NCBI GenBank assembly: GCA_963978905.1
Contig: OZ022257.1
Coordinates: 31,883,274-31,947,273, forward strand
Source of the DNA: Trichostrongylus colubriformis
Taxonomy: Eukaryota; Nematoda; Chromadorea; Rhabditida; Trichostrongylidae
Reading direction: 5' to 3'
DNA: 64,000 nucleotides
Shown: piece after piece, positions 10,588 through 22,377 of the stretch
Position numbering within the stretch: position 1 is the stretch's first letter
Layout: every line of letters begins with the position of its first letter
Notes under the pieces: generated by a model
What the model saw: only the letters and a program-made list of their open reading frames with translations
The model's database searches: none
What the model was told of the DNA's origin: nothing
Translations under genes and position numbers: made by a program

Positions 10588-11007
10588 AAGGAATCGTCCA
10601 CGGAAAATGCGTTTTTGTGTTACCCATACGTTTATGTTGTATTTGCCTAGTGTGGGCCTCATGCAAAATTTCACGCGAAAAAATGCGAATCTGCCTGAGA
10701 TACAGCACCACAAAGTGCGGTCCCAGTGGGCGGGGCCTAAGAGTAAAAGCCTCGTCCTGTGGTCTGCCGCCGTTGGGAACGGAGAGTGAGACGAAACTTT
10801 CTGCTCCTACAGTGCGTCTCCGACCACGGCGGACGACGGAACGAGGCTTTTCTCTTAGGCCCCGCCCACTGGGACCGCACTTTGTGGTGCTGTATCTCAG
10901 CCAGATTCGCATTTTTTCGCGTGAAATTTTGCATGTGGCCTAAATTAGGCAAATAGAACATAAACGTATGGGTAACACAAAAACACATTTTCTGTGGACG
11001 ATTCCTT
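10588..11007. mobile_element. 420 bp foldback MITE, TTA duplication
   Basis: The element is almost a full palindrome. Both ends start AAGGAATCGTCCAC (read inward) and are flanked by TTA (10585-10587 and 11008-11010). The arms, about 190 bases each, contain GTTACCCATACGTTTATGTT, ATTTCACGCGAAAAAATGCG and GGTCCCAGTGGGCGGGGCC, around a short GC-rich centre near 10790-10830. ORFs appear in pairs on both strands only because the arms mirror each other. A diverged copy is at 38033-38380. The 3 bp TTA duplication suggests the PIF/Harbinger type, by inference. Confidence 0.8.
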
Positions 11008-11235
11008 TTAGTACGTGGAGTCGCAGGAGTAAGAATTTTGTAGGGTCGTAGGCTACCGGTCGACACTGATCGAAATCGCCAGTTCTGCGCGACGAAATCG
11101 ATTACCTATTTATAAATACATTGTCCATTACCGAGATGTAATCGGTTTCCGGGGTGATACTATCGTGGTCTGAGCCTTCTGAGTCATTCCTACTGATGGC
11201 TCTGTACATGGCGTAGCTATTAGGTCGGCAACTAA

Positions 11236-12599
11236 CAAGGGAGGTCTTTCAGGTCATGACGCGATTTTGGGAAACGGTTTTTTCCATTATATGGGGGTAC
11301 CTACATGAAACATATAACTAACTTCCATTTTTGCTGAGCGACCCTACGAATGCCAAAAAAAGGAGTAAAGAAATTTTTTCCAAAAAGGCGATTTTAACCC
11401 ACTTATTGTAACGCATACTCCTTGTAACCTTAACCATGTGCAGATCCAAAGGTGTTCTTCTATTTCACATCCAAAACAAAGTCAAATACGGGAAAAAATA
11501 AGATCTTGCCTCCACCATGTACTAAAAGTGTGCAGCAGTTTCACAACGGTTCCCCGATGTGGATGTGGCGCAGCGATCGGGTGGCCTACTGGATACGACG
11601 ATAGACTCTCAAGCGATCGAAAGGCATGGGTTGGTGGTTCGGGTCCCGGCCCTGCCGAAGTCTTGCATTTGTTTTTGCCTTCACTTTGTCATCTTCAGGC
11701 CTTCACTTTTTCATCTTCAGATATGTCTGTTTATGCCAAATGACTATGATTTTCGTTGACGCATGCCAAAATGACTCTGCTTACGAATTTTTAGTGAATC
11801 TGGTGATCTCACTTTTTTGGACACATATGGGCCCGTAGCGCTCGAAATTCGCGATTTCGCTCAAAATGAGTGCCATATTCGTGTTCAGGGAGTCAAACTA
11901 CCCCTAGAGACGCATTTTTAGCCAATTCCAAATTTTGACCCTAACTTCGAGAAAGACGTTTGATCATGGATACATGATGCCCTTTCTAATTGTGGAAGTG
12001 AGTAACTAACAAAATCGCTGAAAATCAGTGAAATATGCACAACATGGATGCCTATCGCTATAACTTGACCAACCAAGCATCGAGCAAGAGAAATAGTCAG
12101 GATTTCTTGTCAAGTGATACCGTCGTCCCCTTCGTTGAACGTGCAGTCGAAGGTATACCAATGCCCAGCTCAAATTTTCGAATTTGGGTCAAAACTTCGA
12201 TTGGGCTGAAAACTTACCCCTGGGGGTGGTTCGACCTCCTGAACACGAACATCAAATCCGTTTTACGCAAAAATGCCTCGTTCGTGCGCTATGAGCGCTA
12301 AAAGGTCAAAAAGTTGGAGTGTCAAACTTGCTGAAAACTGGCAGTAGGGGGCAGTCCGGGGTTCTGAATGTGATTACTGCACTTAGTCTTCATATTCAAA
12401 TGTTTACGAGCCCAAAAACTGGAAATCTAAATTTTGCAAAAATTTGTCCTCAGTGGGGATCGAACCATCAACCCCTTTTTTGGCATTCGTAGGGCCGCTC
12501 AGCAAAAATGGACATCAGTTATATGATTCTTGCACGCACCCCCATACATGCAAAAAACAGCTTTCAAAAAGCGCGTCATGAGTTGGAAGACCTTCCTCG
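11236..12599. mobile_element. TIR element, family A, copy B (TAA duplication)
   Basis: This is a second copy of the element at 906-2097. It has the same CAAGGGAGGTCTT and CGAGGAAGGTCTT ends, again flanked by TAA (11233-11235, 12600-12602). It is about 170 bases longer than copy A, with extra sequence around 11845-12010 and a short local duplication near 11690-11720 ('CTTCACTTTKTCATCTTCAG' twice). The tRNA-like module is retained. There is no transposase. The ORFs at 11438-11838 and 12035-12301 are repeat sequence. Confidence 0.8.
11568..11660 (+). other. tRNA-like module inside TIR copy B
   Basis: The A-box TGGCCTACTGG (11582-11592) is identical to copy A. The B-box has decayed to GGTTCGGGTCCC (11636-11647). 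The intervening arm reads AGACTCTCAAGCG, again reminiscent of a class II tRNA. Keeping the A-box exactly while the B-box differs suggests that at least one copy is no longer transcribed by polymerase III. Confidence 0.45.
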
Positions 12600-12691
12600 T
12601 AAGTCATTGCGGATTTCACTCATAGATGGCTTTGGTTGAATATTTAGCTTTACTGGCGTAGGCTAAATGTTAAACACATATTGTCATCCAA

Positions 12692-13709
12692 TAATAGGCA
12701 ATCCTGTTATCAATCAGTAAAGAAAGCTTCTTGATCGGTTGCATTATTTTCGTTTGGCGTGTGCTGAAAAATGGAGAATCAAAACATTCATTTTCGTCAT
12801 GTATTGCTTTATTATTTCCTTAAAGGAAAAACGCATCACAAGCTCTCAAAAAGTTATGTGCTGTTTATGGTGCCGAAGCCTCAAAAGATCGGCAGTGCCA
12901 AAGTTGGTTTGCCTGATTTCGTTCTGGTGATTTTTCTCTCAAAGATGAGTTAGGTAAGTGTCAAAACTGGATATATGGGTGAAACGCATTTAATGCAACG
13001 CATTGGCATCTGCTATTTGCTAAAGAAACGTGATGAAAATGATCCACTTCTAAAACGAATGATCACTGGCGATGAAAAATGGGTCGTTTACAATAATGTC
13101 CAACGAAAAAGACCGTGCAGCCGCCCAGGTGAATCAGCTCAAAGAAGAGCAAAAGCTGATAATCATCAAAAGAAGGTTTTGTTGTCAGTTTGGTGGGATT
13201 ACAAAGGAATTGTCTACTTTGAACTCCTACCATCCAACCGAACGATCAATTCTGATGTCTACATTGCACGATTAACAAAATTAAGCAATCCAAGAAAAGC
13301 GACTCGAATTATTTAACCGAAAAAGTGTTGTATTCCATCATGACAATGCAGGACCACACAGGTCTTTGGCCACTCGGCAAAAATTATTGGAGCTTGGTTG
13401 GGATGTTTTGCCACGTCCACCTTATAGTCCTGACCTTGCACCATCGAATTACTTTTGTTTCGATCATTGCAAAATTCTTAGAGTGGTAAAAATTTCAGTA
13501 GTGATGATGAGGTCAAATCGTACCTGACTCAGTTTTTTACTGATAAAACCAGAAGTTTTATGAACGCGCAATTATGATGCTACCTGAAAGATGGCAAAAG
13601 GTCATTGATAAAAATGGGCAATACATTACAGAGTAAAGCTATTTAGTTCTATGAGAAAAAGGTCTTTGATTTTCTAACAAAAATCGCAATTAATTAGTTG
13701 CCATCCTAA
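12692..13709 (+). mobile_element. Decayed mariner, second subfamily
   Basis: The plus strand, over several frames, carries 'HFRHVLLYYFLKGK' (N-terminus), LLKRMITGDEKWVVYNN (first Asp), PKKVLLSVWWD-like HQKKVLLSVWWDYKG, VVFHHDNAGPHRSLATRQ (second Asp) and PPYSPDLAPSNYF. The residue 34 after the second Asp is Asn instead of Asp, so the active site is broken as well as the frame. The right end reads TTGCCATCCTAATA and the left end is uncertain (about 12692, TAATAGGCAATCC). It is a different mariner subfamily from the 8525 copy. Confidence 0.75.
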
Positions 13710-16060
13710 TAGATTTCATGGCTAACCTATAGCCCAGCAGTGAGCATGTATATTATCTCATAAGTTTCTGCTATGGTCAGCTAGCTTTTTGATTCGTCTT
13801 CTATTTGCTCTATTTCTGCCACAATGTTCTTTTTGACGGCTCATTTTTGCGTTTCAATATCCATCCTTTATTTCATAATATAGAATTGGAAAAGATTCCC
13901 TTATTCCTTATCTGCTTTACGCCGCTCTCTATAAAGTCATGGCGCTCCTACATTTGTCGCATTGTCGCAGGTTTCCTTACAAGTGTTGTCATATTCTAAA
14001 TACTACCTTTGTGTAGCTTTAATACGCTATAATATTTATTTATAGCTATAATATTTATACGTTGCCGTTGTGTAGCGTGCCACTATGTTTTTGAGTGTCG
14101 TTGCGCTGGCATGATGGGATTTCCATGAAAACGGAGCACCTTTTTCAATAGTTAAGTGCGTTTTGGTTTATTGGAATGTTGAAAAGTCTTCTCTGGTGAA
14201 TACCAAACATGGAAGAAGATTAGTGCAAATTGAGTATAATACAAGGCAAATAGTCTAAGAACAGGAATAGGAAACAGAATCGTAGTGTGAATTGAATGGC
14301 AATCTGACTAATTTAGACCCATGCACCAGAATGTGGGTTCATTGGGTTTGCTCAATGTGAATGAAGACAGAAGGCGTAACGTTATGAGATAATTTTTAAG
14401 TGTGAGGGAAAGAAGAGCAAACTCACGTTTTGCTCGTGACGCTGGAGAAGAAGAGAATGAGTACCCACTAACTTGTGGGTCAGTTGACTCTGTGGATCAG
14501 ACAGTGGGACGCCATGACGTCGTCTCAGACAATAAGACGACGATGGATTAGGATCGCTGTGATAGACGACGATAGGTTCACTTACTCATTCAGATTTAAT
14601 GTACGTCGTAGAAACTCTTAAGGCAAGAATAGGCCAATTAAATTCTGAGTAGTGTCAGTAGAAAAGCAATATTAATAATCTTAAAGTTCAATTTCAAGCC
14701 CAACAATAAAAAGTTGTTGCTGCGGTCAAGTTCCCAGTTTGAATTGAACGGCCTGAAATCTAGAGATTCCCGCGAAGGTAACCAACATGCATTTGAACAT
14801 GCAGTACTTCCTTATCATCGTCAAAGCCATTTTGAGTAGCCACTTGAAACCTCTGTGAGAAGTCAAAAAGAAGCATGGCTACACCGATCTTTGGATGGAC
14901 TCACTGACGAGGAATGAATTCCAGGTCGAAAAGGTCATTCGCAATGCGGAACATTTCACGCAAAGCGCTTCTGAACGCTGATCTCTAATCACATTGCTGA
15001 ATGACTCTCTGAGTGAACCGGTGTTTTTAAAAATGTGCAGTACTTTTACATGTTATACGTAGGTGCCTGTAGCACGTAGAGTTTTCGCGAACCTACACAA
15101 TCTATAAGGTTGTCCGGAAAGTTCTCAGCGTTTTGTGTTACTATTTTTTGTACATTGATGGAGTTCAAAAACGCATTCTCCCTTGCCTCAGTAGTACATC
15201 CTGAAGAAAATTTTTGCGCAGTTTGATGGTCTAGTTGCCGTTTCACCATTGCTTGATTATCCCCCTCTTCCGAAGCCTTTTTGAAGCATGTCAAAAGAGC
15301 AACTTCAGACGATATTTCCTTCAACCGCAAAAAGGGCCAATCCGCAGTCGAGATTTCAGATTTTCCTTACTGGAAAACACCTCATCAATCAGGACCAGGC
15401 AGAAAAAAGCCTACCTGGATTTCGTTGATTTCCGACCACCCCATTTCTTCCTTGATGAGATTTATAGGAGTCACATTGGCAAACGTGTGCTGAATCGAAC
15501 GGCGCTTATTGCGATCAAATCCGATGAGTATTGAGAAAGTTATGATAGTTCAGAGTGAAACGCTCAAAAAACTGTGAATTTTTCGTATGACCTGGTTGAT
15601 GGTGGTCACATTTCGAAAAGATGCGTAGATAAGCGAAAGTGTTGACTGTTGCTGAGGAAATGCTCTCATTCAGCGCATGCTACCTCATCTGCTCCGATGG
15701 TAGCTTTTGTTAAAACTGTTAGTGATTGTAACAAATTAAGATATTACCACTTGTTTCATAACTACTCCACGGTACCGGGAAAGGTCTTTTCGTGGCCTTG
15801 CACACAGGAGGTGATTGTTTTACCGCTTTCACACCGCCTGTCTCGCTTGTTACGGTAGCGGTCCTATCGGAAACAAGCTGGATCATCAAAGCCAGACCCT
15901 TTTGAGTAGTCAGTGCAACAAAGACGATGATTATGGTTGCTGTACACGAGAATAAGGTGGACGGCTTTTCCCAACTAAAAAAGAGGCAGAGCTCCGAAAA
16001 GCATCACCCCAGAAAACAATAGCCTTCCCGCTCACTTCTCCACGCTGCCGGTGCGCCATG
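13710..16060. other. Intergenic, no gene recognised; possible solo TIR
   Basis: At 15106 the phrase TAAGGTTGTCCGGAAAGTTCTC looks like one mariner-type TIR. The minus ORF of 94 codons (15046-15330) runs into it, as a transposase C-terminus would, but I see no catalytic motif and no second TIR. The remainder, including the 14.0-15.0 kb stretch, is AT-rich and shows nothing I can name. Confidence 0.35.
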
Positions 16061-16163
16061 CTGTTCAGTCATATACGGAACTTCGGGGCTTTAAAAATGT
16101 CAATAGTGTCAATATTAAATGAGTGGCGTTTACTTTACGAGGCGATTGATTTACAGTCCATTT

Positions 16164-16213
16164 CGCAGCGCTTGATTGGGCGTGACCTTGGCCACGCCCA
16201 TTCAAGCGCTGCG
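16164..16213. repeat. Compact hairpin, ~20 bp arms
   Basis: CGCAGCGCTTGATTGGGCGT is followed after a few bases by its near-exact reverse complement, ACGCCCATTCAAGCGCTGCG. It resembles a minimal foldback or a transcribed hairpin. No target duplication is obvious. Confidence 0.6.
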
Positions 16214-16729
16214 AGATTGTCTGAACTACTGATTTCAAGATATTGACTACATACCTGGTCTACTAATGTCACGGATAAGGGTCGAAGAATATAGGCAGAT
16301 ATCTGTGAAGGTAAATATGTAATAAAGGTGGATATTTGTGACTTAGATAGTCAAATTAGGGCATCTTTCATTGAATACAATCCCTAACTAAAAGCAGTAA
16401 CGATCTAGGATGAAGGGGAAGCTAGTTACTGTAACAGTCCGTAATGCATTGTTTAGCCTCACAAGAATCTTAATTTCGTCGTTTCTATAGTGTATTACCC
16501 TCCACACAACACAGGTGACATGAACTCCCGGTACGCTGGTTGGAACACTGCCTGCCACCCAAAGACGTAATTCACAAACAAAAACGAATGAAGGTTGGAG
16601 AGCAGAAAAGAGTGAACCAGAAGAGAAGAAACCGTATAATGGAAAAGCCTTGTATGAGATTCATCTATTCCTTCACCGTAGAAGGTGCTCTGACTCATCA
16701 TCCTTGATCGCTGGCGAAGCAATCGATAT

Positions 16730-17070
16730 GTATCCTACCCATTTCCCGCGGACTAAACAATTCCGCAAATTCCACGATTCTGCATTTCTATTCCGCAATT
16801 CTTCCAATCGATACGCATCTTATATCTTTCCACAAGTCTGCACTTCCGCGAATTTCAGGATCCCGCAGATTTCACAATTCCGCAAAGTCCACAGTTCCGC
16901 ACTTACTATTCCTTTCCTTTCTCTAATCCTCTCGTCTCTTCGTAGCATGGAAATAGATACGTATCTAATGCTTCTGCATTTCCAACACTCCGCAAATTCC
17001 ACAATTCTTCTAATCGATACCTATCAAATGCTTTCCGCAAATTCCAAAACTATGAATGTTCCCTCAGCTA
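16730..17070. repeat. Low-complexity TTCCGCAAATTCC-type repeat
   Basis: Short irregular units of the form TTCCGCAAATTCCACAATTC recur through the stretch. Related words occur in inverted form at 24100-24240. The 141-codon plus ORF across it has a repetitive, S/F/R-rich sequence and is not considered a gene. Confidence 0.5.
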
Positions 17071-18636
17071 CTTAGCTTACTTAGGGGGAACCGTTTGGCA
17101 GATAAGGCACATTGGAGATCAGTGTCGGGAGGCCCGTCGACTCGTCACCATCTCACTGAGAATGACCACATTTCACCAATGATCCTTCTTTTGTGCGGTC
17201 CAAGTGAAGACGGATAGCAAGGAATTCACCGCTTGTCCTTATCGCAGGGCAGACTTTGCGCTTCGCATTTGATAAGCGTAACACCACGTCACGTAAGCGT
17301 ACGTCACAAGCATTGAACGAGTTCCTTCATTTTTATGTTAGAAGTCAACAACAACAACAACAACTAGAACCTGTAGATTTCCATATAAAGTTCCACAGAC
17401 CGGTGCCATCGAAATGGGGGGGGATATAAAAGTTGCTTATCAAAAGCATCTTGGGGGTATTTCTGAGGAGTCAGTCTGCATATTCATGCGTTGTTGCCTA
17501 AGCCTTAGTGGAGGAAAGATGGGGTTCCTCTCCCCTCTAGGTTTAGGTCAGAACCATGTCCATAGTAAGACGCCCTCCGCCATTGCGATAGCACCCACAG
17601 ATTTGTAATAATAACATAATACTCCATCAGCAATTATCACTTATCCTGCTTCGCTGCTAGTTCCGATGCCATAAAAGTATACAGTTCCGCATTAATTTTC
17701 TTCAGTCGTCGAATTTCACTCCTCTGCATTTCTATCAATCTTTTATCATCACTTGAGGCAGGTTCTGAAAAATTATTACGTTAGCGACGTTCTCGAAATG
17801 GCTTCAAGTACTACATGGAGAGCTCACCAATTTCGGGAGATGAAGGTGTTCCCACGATTTCTAAGATGTCCAGGTCATTATCCACTTCTATACCATCCTC
17901 TCCTTTATCAGTTGGATTTGATATATCATCCATTTTTCGCTTGTTCTGTTTCTTCCTTTTTGCACCAGTGCTTCTAACAGTCTAAATCAACATTGTCAAG
18001 AAAGGGCTGACAAATCACTGCACGTATTTTGCGAGGCTTAAAGACACCACTGGAGGTTGATAATTTTGGCTGAGTGTGGAGCATGGAAGAATAGAGGCGT
18101 GGTAATGCATTAGTGGAGAAGAACGAATAAAACAAACAGCACAATACTCGAGAGATGCACCTCCCACGAACGAGGACAAGTACGCATACAACTGAAGCTG
18201 CGATAAAACCAGACGGCGCGCTTTTCAACGCCATTTTCGCCACAGATCACAGACTATCTTTCCAAAACACGCCATTTTACTGAATATGTCACAGCTCTGA
18301 ACTTCCCTAGTTCAGAAGCCCAACGTCATGGTTAGAATGTATAACAATCTAATCTATTCCATCGTGAACACTTACTCGTGCGTATATTCGTATGTACATT
18401 TGTCAGTTGATCTCTGTCTCTCCATTCACACAGGAGACGATAGAGGAGTTCGATCGTTAACAAAAGGCGAACCAAGTCCGCTCACAGAGAAGGCCTTGCA
18501 TTACCTCTCTGAGCTTATGCTCTCATAATGAAAACCTATTATTGTTGTACAAGAAACCACTGTGGTGGGGAGTACTTTTGCAGTCATGCTACCCTTGAGG
18601 TTGCTGTAGCCGAACCAGCGACCTGGTGATACTAAT
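17071..18636. other. Intergenic; CAA microsatellite
   Basis: A short (CAA)n run lies at about 17348-17366. Around 17490-17560 the words GCCTAAGCCTTAG and CTAGGTTTAGG belong to a dispersed motif also seen at 33260, 33960 and 37510. No gene is recognised. Confidence 0.4.
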
Positions 18637-19093
18637 TAAGGACGCCTTCGTATTTTGCGGCACAATGGCCGGCGCCAAAACAATGTGCCCGCCGCCGACC
18701 ACGGTGGCACTCTAGGACGCGCTCTGTTTGAAAACGCTCGACCCAACCATACTACAGTATTATTGTGGCGGGAGCCCACGAACTCGAATTCAGTATTCAA
18801 ATACTAGGGCACTATGAGCTCTCGCACCGATCCATGCTGTACGGTTCGGTTGAGCGTCATAAACAGAGCGCATCGCCAGAGTGCCGTGATCGGCGGCGAG
18901 CATATGATTTTGTTACCGTCGCCGCCCGTGTCGCAAAGCATGAACGCGGCCTGAGACCGACGGTACCTTCGCGATATCGCGGTTCTGCAGTGTCGTCTTT
19001 CCCGCGCGATAGCGACTAATATGTGCTGAGAAGATCCGCAACGCTGCTTCTCCGCGAAGTCGCGTCACCGCAAAATAGCGAAGTCTGACATTG
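18637..19093. mobile_element. GC-rich MITE-like inverted-repeat element
   Basis: The left end, GACGCCTTCGTATTTTGCGG, and the right end, CCGCAAAATAGCGAAGTCTG, are imperfect reverse complements. The interior is distinctly more GC-rich than its surroundings. No target duplication could be fixed and there is no ORF of note. Confidence 0.4.
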
Positions 19094-20967
19094 GCCCAAT
19101 GTGTGCCACACAGAGGTTGAGGTAAGCCCGGCGATTGCGGGGAAACAGTATTAGTTAGATTAATCGCTGAATGAACTGCTTTATACGTGCGTGTATAATA
19201 GATGCCTGACAGAAATTCATGACTGCTGCCTCATAAATCCTATGTCGTTTAAATTAACAAGTAATTCAAAGGTTGAGCAAGAGATAGAAATGTGCAAGAG
19301 AGGGGTGCGATTGATTGTGATCATGAAAGATACGACTGGAATTTCAGAAGAGAAAGCGACATTAAGTTTGCGGCAATGCAGTCTAAGCGCGTCATTTGCA
19401 TGGCATACTGCTTTGCTGAGAGAAGGGTCTCACGGCGCACTTACTGTCTCACAGATTTTTCGCTGTAGACAAAATTATAATCGCAAAATTAAGTTTTATC
19501 ACCATAGTAAACCGACGCCAATTATCAAATTGGTATAGATAGCCACCACTTTCCAGGATGAAGAGGACTTTTGTACTTTAGGATACTCGCTGGCACCATC
19601 ATCTCGCCCCTACTTCACATCTCTCTCGCACCTACCTAGCACTTTGGCATGCTGGATGACCTCACCTAATTGGATTGCTCTGTTTGTTGACCTCTCCTCG
19701 AGGACGACTGTGGAACAAACGGAGCAATTAATCCATACCCCAGGATAATTTTGCTGAAACTTCAACTGTAGGGGTTATCCGGAGCATTGCTCATGAAGAT
19801 GACCTCGGTCCTCAACGCTAGTGCAGCAGATTGGCACAACAAATTTTCCGCACCAATTACCGTAGCCTTCATGTAGGAAGAATTGTTTAGTATCCTAATA
19901 CTCAACATCGACATGCTTTCCAAGCAGCGGCACCAGTTTGCGCCAGTACGGTCAATTGAACAAGATGGACGTTTGTGAGGCCAAATGATGCCAGTACGCA
20001 AAATTAATGCCATGTCCGTGTTTAGAACGTTGATTTATTTTTAAATGTCGCCAACTATCCCTCACAATTGCCTCTGCCCCGATATTGATAACGTCAACAA
20101 GTGTCAATCCTCTCCTGTGAATCTGAAAAGGACAAATCGGTGGCTCGCCTTCTGAAATCCTTATCAACTGGTACCAGTTATTATAAATTTCATTCATCCG
20201 CCACTGATATTTTCGCACCAGCCCCAAATCACTTTACGAAATCGCGCCCCAATACTGCTATTACGGGGTACTGAAACTCTTGCCAAATGAACGGACGTGA
20301 ACACAGACGCACCAATTTAGCGAACCATGCACAAGCAGTAGGATAGGATGAGATTCTTTGAGTTGGTTGCAACAGACTAACAGTCCTCCTTCAAAGGCAC
20401 CGGAAGGTTGAGTAGAAAGTGAGAGTCAGGAATGTTTATCTTCTGAAAACAAACCTTCCGCTTTAGAAGAAGTGATGTGTAGCGAAACTCGCATCAAAAA
20501 AGCGCGGCTTGAAGTCTTATCGCGTTCCTGCAGCACGGCGTGTCGTTCACCAGTTCATCAGCCGGGGAATCGCAGACGAGGGCGGGACATCATACGCGGC
20601 CGGGTGATTTGGCCTCTCGCCCGTCTGCAATTACCTCCAGCCAGTGATGCAGAGGGGCGCAAAAGAGAAAGGAGTTTTCGGGTTTCTACTTCGCAAGGTA
20701 TTCGCTGTTTTATTTCGTTCCTTCTCCACTGTTACTCTGCCGAGCACCCCTACTTTCATATTCCACAAGCTGCCCAATTTATCCCTACTGGTGTATTCGA
20801 TCTTTCATCGATAACGTCTGACTACCTGCTTCCCCAATATTCACACCTTGCAATAACACATTTTTTCAGTGTTTACGAGATCATGCGCTTACGGCGCTCT
20901 TCTTCATTCCACACTATGTCATACGCCTGCGAAGTCACGTCCTTCATTGTAAGTCATACACAATCTA
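19094..20967. other. Intergenic, unassigned ORFs
   Basis: Two overlapping minus-strand ORFs (19762-20013 and 19952-20227) have a varied, protein-like composition (for example EIYNNWYQLIRISEGEPP) and could be one frameshifted coding remnant, but I recognise no family. The plus ORF from 20472 runs into the transposon at 20968 and is judged a chance ORF. Confidence 0.3.
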
Positions 20968-21691
20968 CAGGGGGTGCCAGAAAAAGTAATTTTGTCTCCT
21001 CCACTTTGCCCCACTTTAGTCGAACTACAGCAAATTCTATTGAGGTATTTTCATCCCCAGATTCAAGAGCAAACCTCACTCTATCACTATACTCCATGGC
21101 AGCCTTCTGCACGAGCAGAAACGGGAGCGAGGAAAGAGTGAACAAGATGTGTCACCTCAACTGGGCAAAATCCGAAATTTAGTCGCCCTCGTTCACAACC
21201 TTGCTGAAGTCCGTTCACTCTGGGTACCTGAGGGGATTCATACTGGGTGGTGGTGTTCTTTGACATTCCGTTTTTTCCGGGTTCCCAGAGCCCTTCGTTT
21301 CCAAGAGCCAAAACGTACCCTTACCACTGAAACCTCTCCGGAGGCCGATTTGGGCATGAAAATGATACTTTGGATCATAGTAGCCTTGTCCAAGCAGCAG
21401 GGGCTCTGTGACTTCCATGAACCGAAGGGCCAATCCTTAGGAAGCTTCCAACAACAGACCTACCACGGAGCCTGGCTTCACTGCTTCAAGCGGACCTTTA
21501 TACTGTTGGTACTCCGAAGCCCGACTTTTTATGAAAGTGAGAGTAGTGAGTCTCAGCTTGTTCCTCCTTTTAGAGGAACATTTCGGGAATATTTTGCCCC
21601 AATACTTCTATCTCTTTCGTTTCCTTATGTTTTGTTGTATAATTGGCAAATGTGAGCCGGGGGCAAAATTACTTTTTTTTGGCACCCCCTG
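20968..21691. mobile_element. CAGGGGGTGCC element, copy 1 (TA duplication)
   Basis: The ends CAGGGGGTGCCAGAAAAAGT and the inverted ACTTTTTTTTGGCACCCCCTG are flanked by TA (20966-20967, 21692-21693). A second copy is at 53721-54458. Both copies keep a minus-strand open stretch with related words (RFMEVTEPLLLGQGYYDP here; RFIEAIELSLLGQCCYDP there). This suggests a decayed ORF of a Tc1/mariner-superfamily element or captured coding sequence. No DDE motif was found. Confidence 0.75.
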
Positions 21692-21801
21692 TAGAACATT
21701 AACCCGCGCTTAACCTCCACTATGATGCACGTCCGCGAGCCCAGGTTGAAATGGGCGCTTGCGTCTTGCACTGTGAGGGCAAAATTTGAAGATAAACGTA
21801 C

Positions 21802-21894
21802 CGTATCGGTTTCTTGAAGAGCAGTGGCTATGAAACGGTCTGCTTCTCTATGCCAGAACTTCTGCAATTGGTTCCTTGCAAGGTAATTCCATTG
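21802..21894 (-). other. Possible further 3' exon of pro-1
   Basis: A 93-base open segment lies between a TTGAATCAG acceptor and an ACG|GTACGT donor on the minus strand. It would read QWNYLARNQLQKFWHREADR and onward, in phase with the last supported pro-1 exon. It is polar and helical, as expected of the WDR18 C-terminal coiled coil, but I cannot align it to the family and no terminal exon follows before the transposon at 21691. Confidence 0.25.
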
Positions 21895-22377
21895 CTGATT
21901 CAACGACAGTATGGTAAACAAGTACTAATAAGGTATTGACTTGATCAACTCGATCATATACTGCTTTATAGCATTTTCTATTGAGAAAAAAATCAGAGCT
22001 ACCTCTCTTCTTTGAGATGTTTTGAACATTACTCTCCCCTCAGCATCTGACTGAGGTCTTCAAAATACCAAAAGCAGCTATACTGGAGGGGAAGGAAGTG
22101 AGAAAGTCAAGCCTTTACATGTAGCGGATTTCCACATGAAGCTTTCACGAATGGGAAACTCCCGCCAGACCGGAACAGAAAAATAAGGAGTGAAGAAAGC
22201 TTGGCTGGCCAAAAACGCTGAATTCTATCGAACCACATGTCAAGGAACTCTCTTTTCCTAATGAGGCGCACTTCGAGAGTATAAATTTTCGAATAAGGAA
22301 GTTTAAAAAATTGAGAAAAGAAGTGCTCCAACTGAGATGCCGTTCATAACCCAAACGAGAATCTGCATAAAAATAAC

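Noticed and set aside
10562..11066. Four overlapping ORFs of 60-116 codons on both strands with similar proteins
   Set aside because: They are the same sequence read in the two arms of the 420 bp foldback; not genes.
20472..21182. The longest plus-strand ORF in the window (236 codons)
   Set aside because: It runs from a dispersed repeat into the left end of the CAGGGGGTGCC element, has no recognised domain and no splice context; it is a chance fusion frame.
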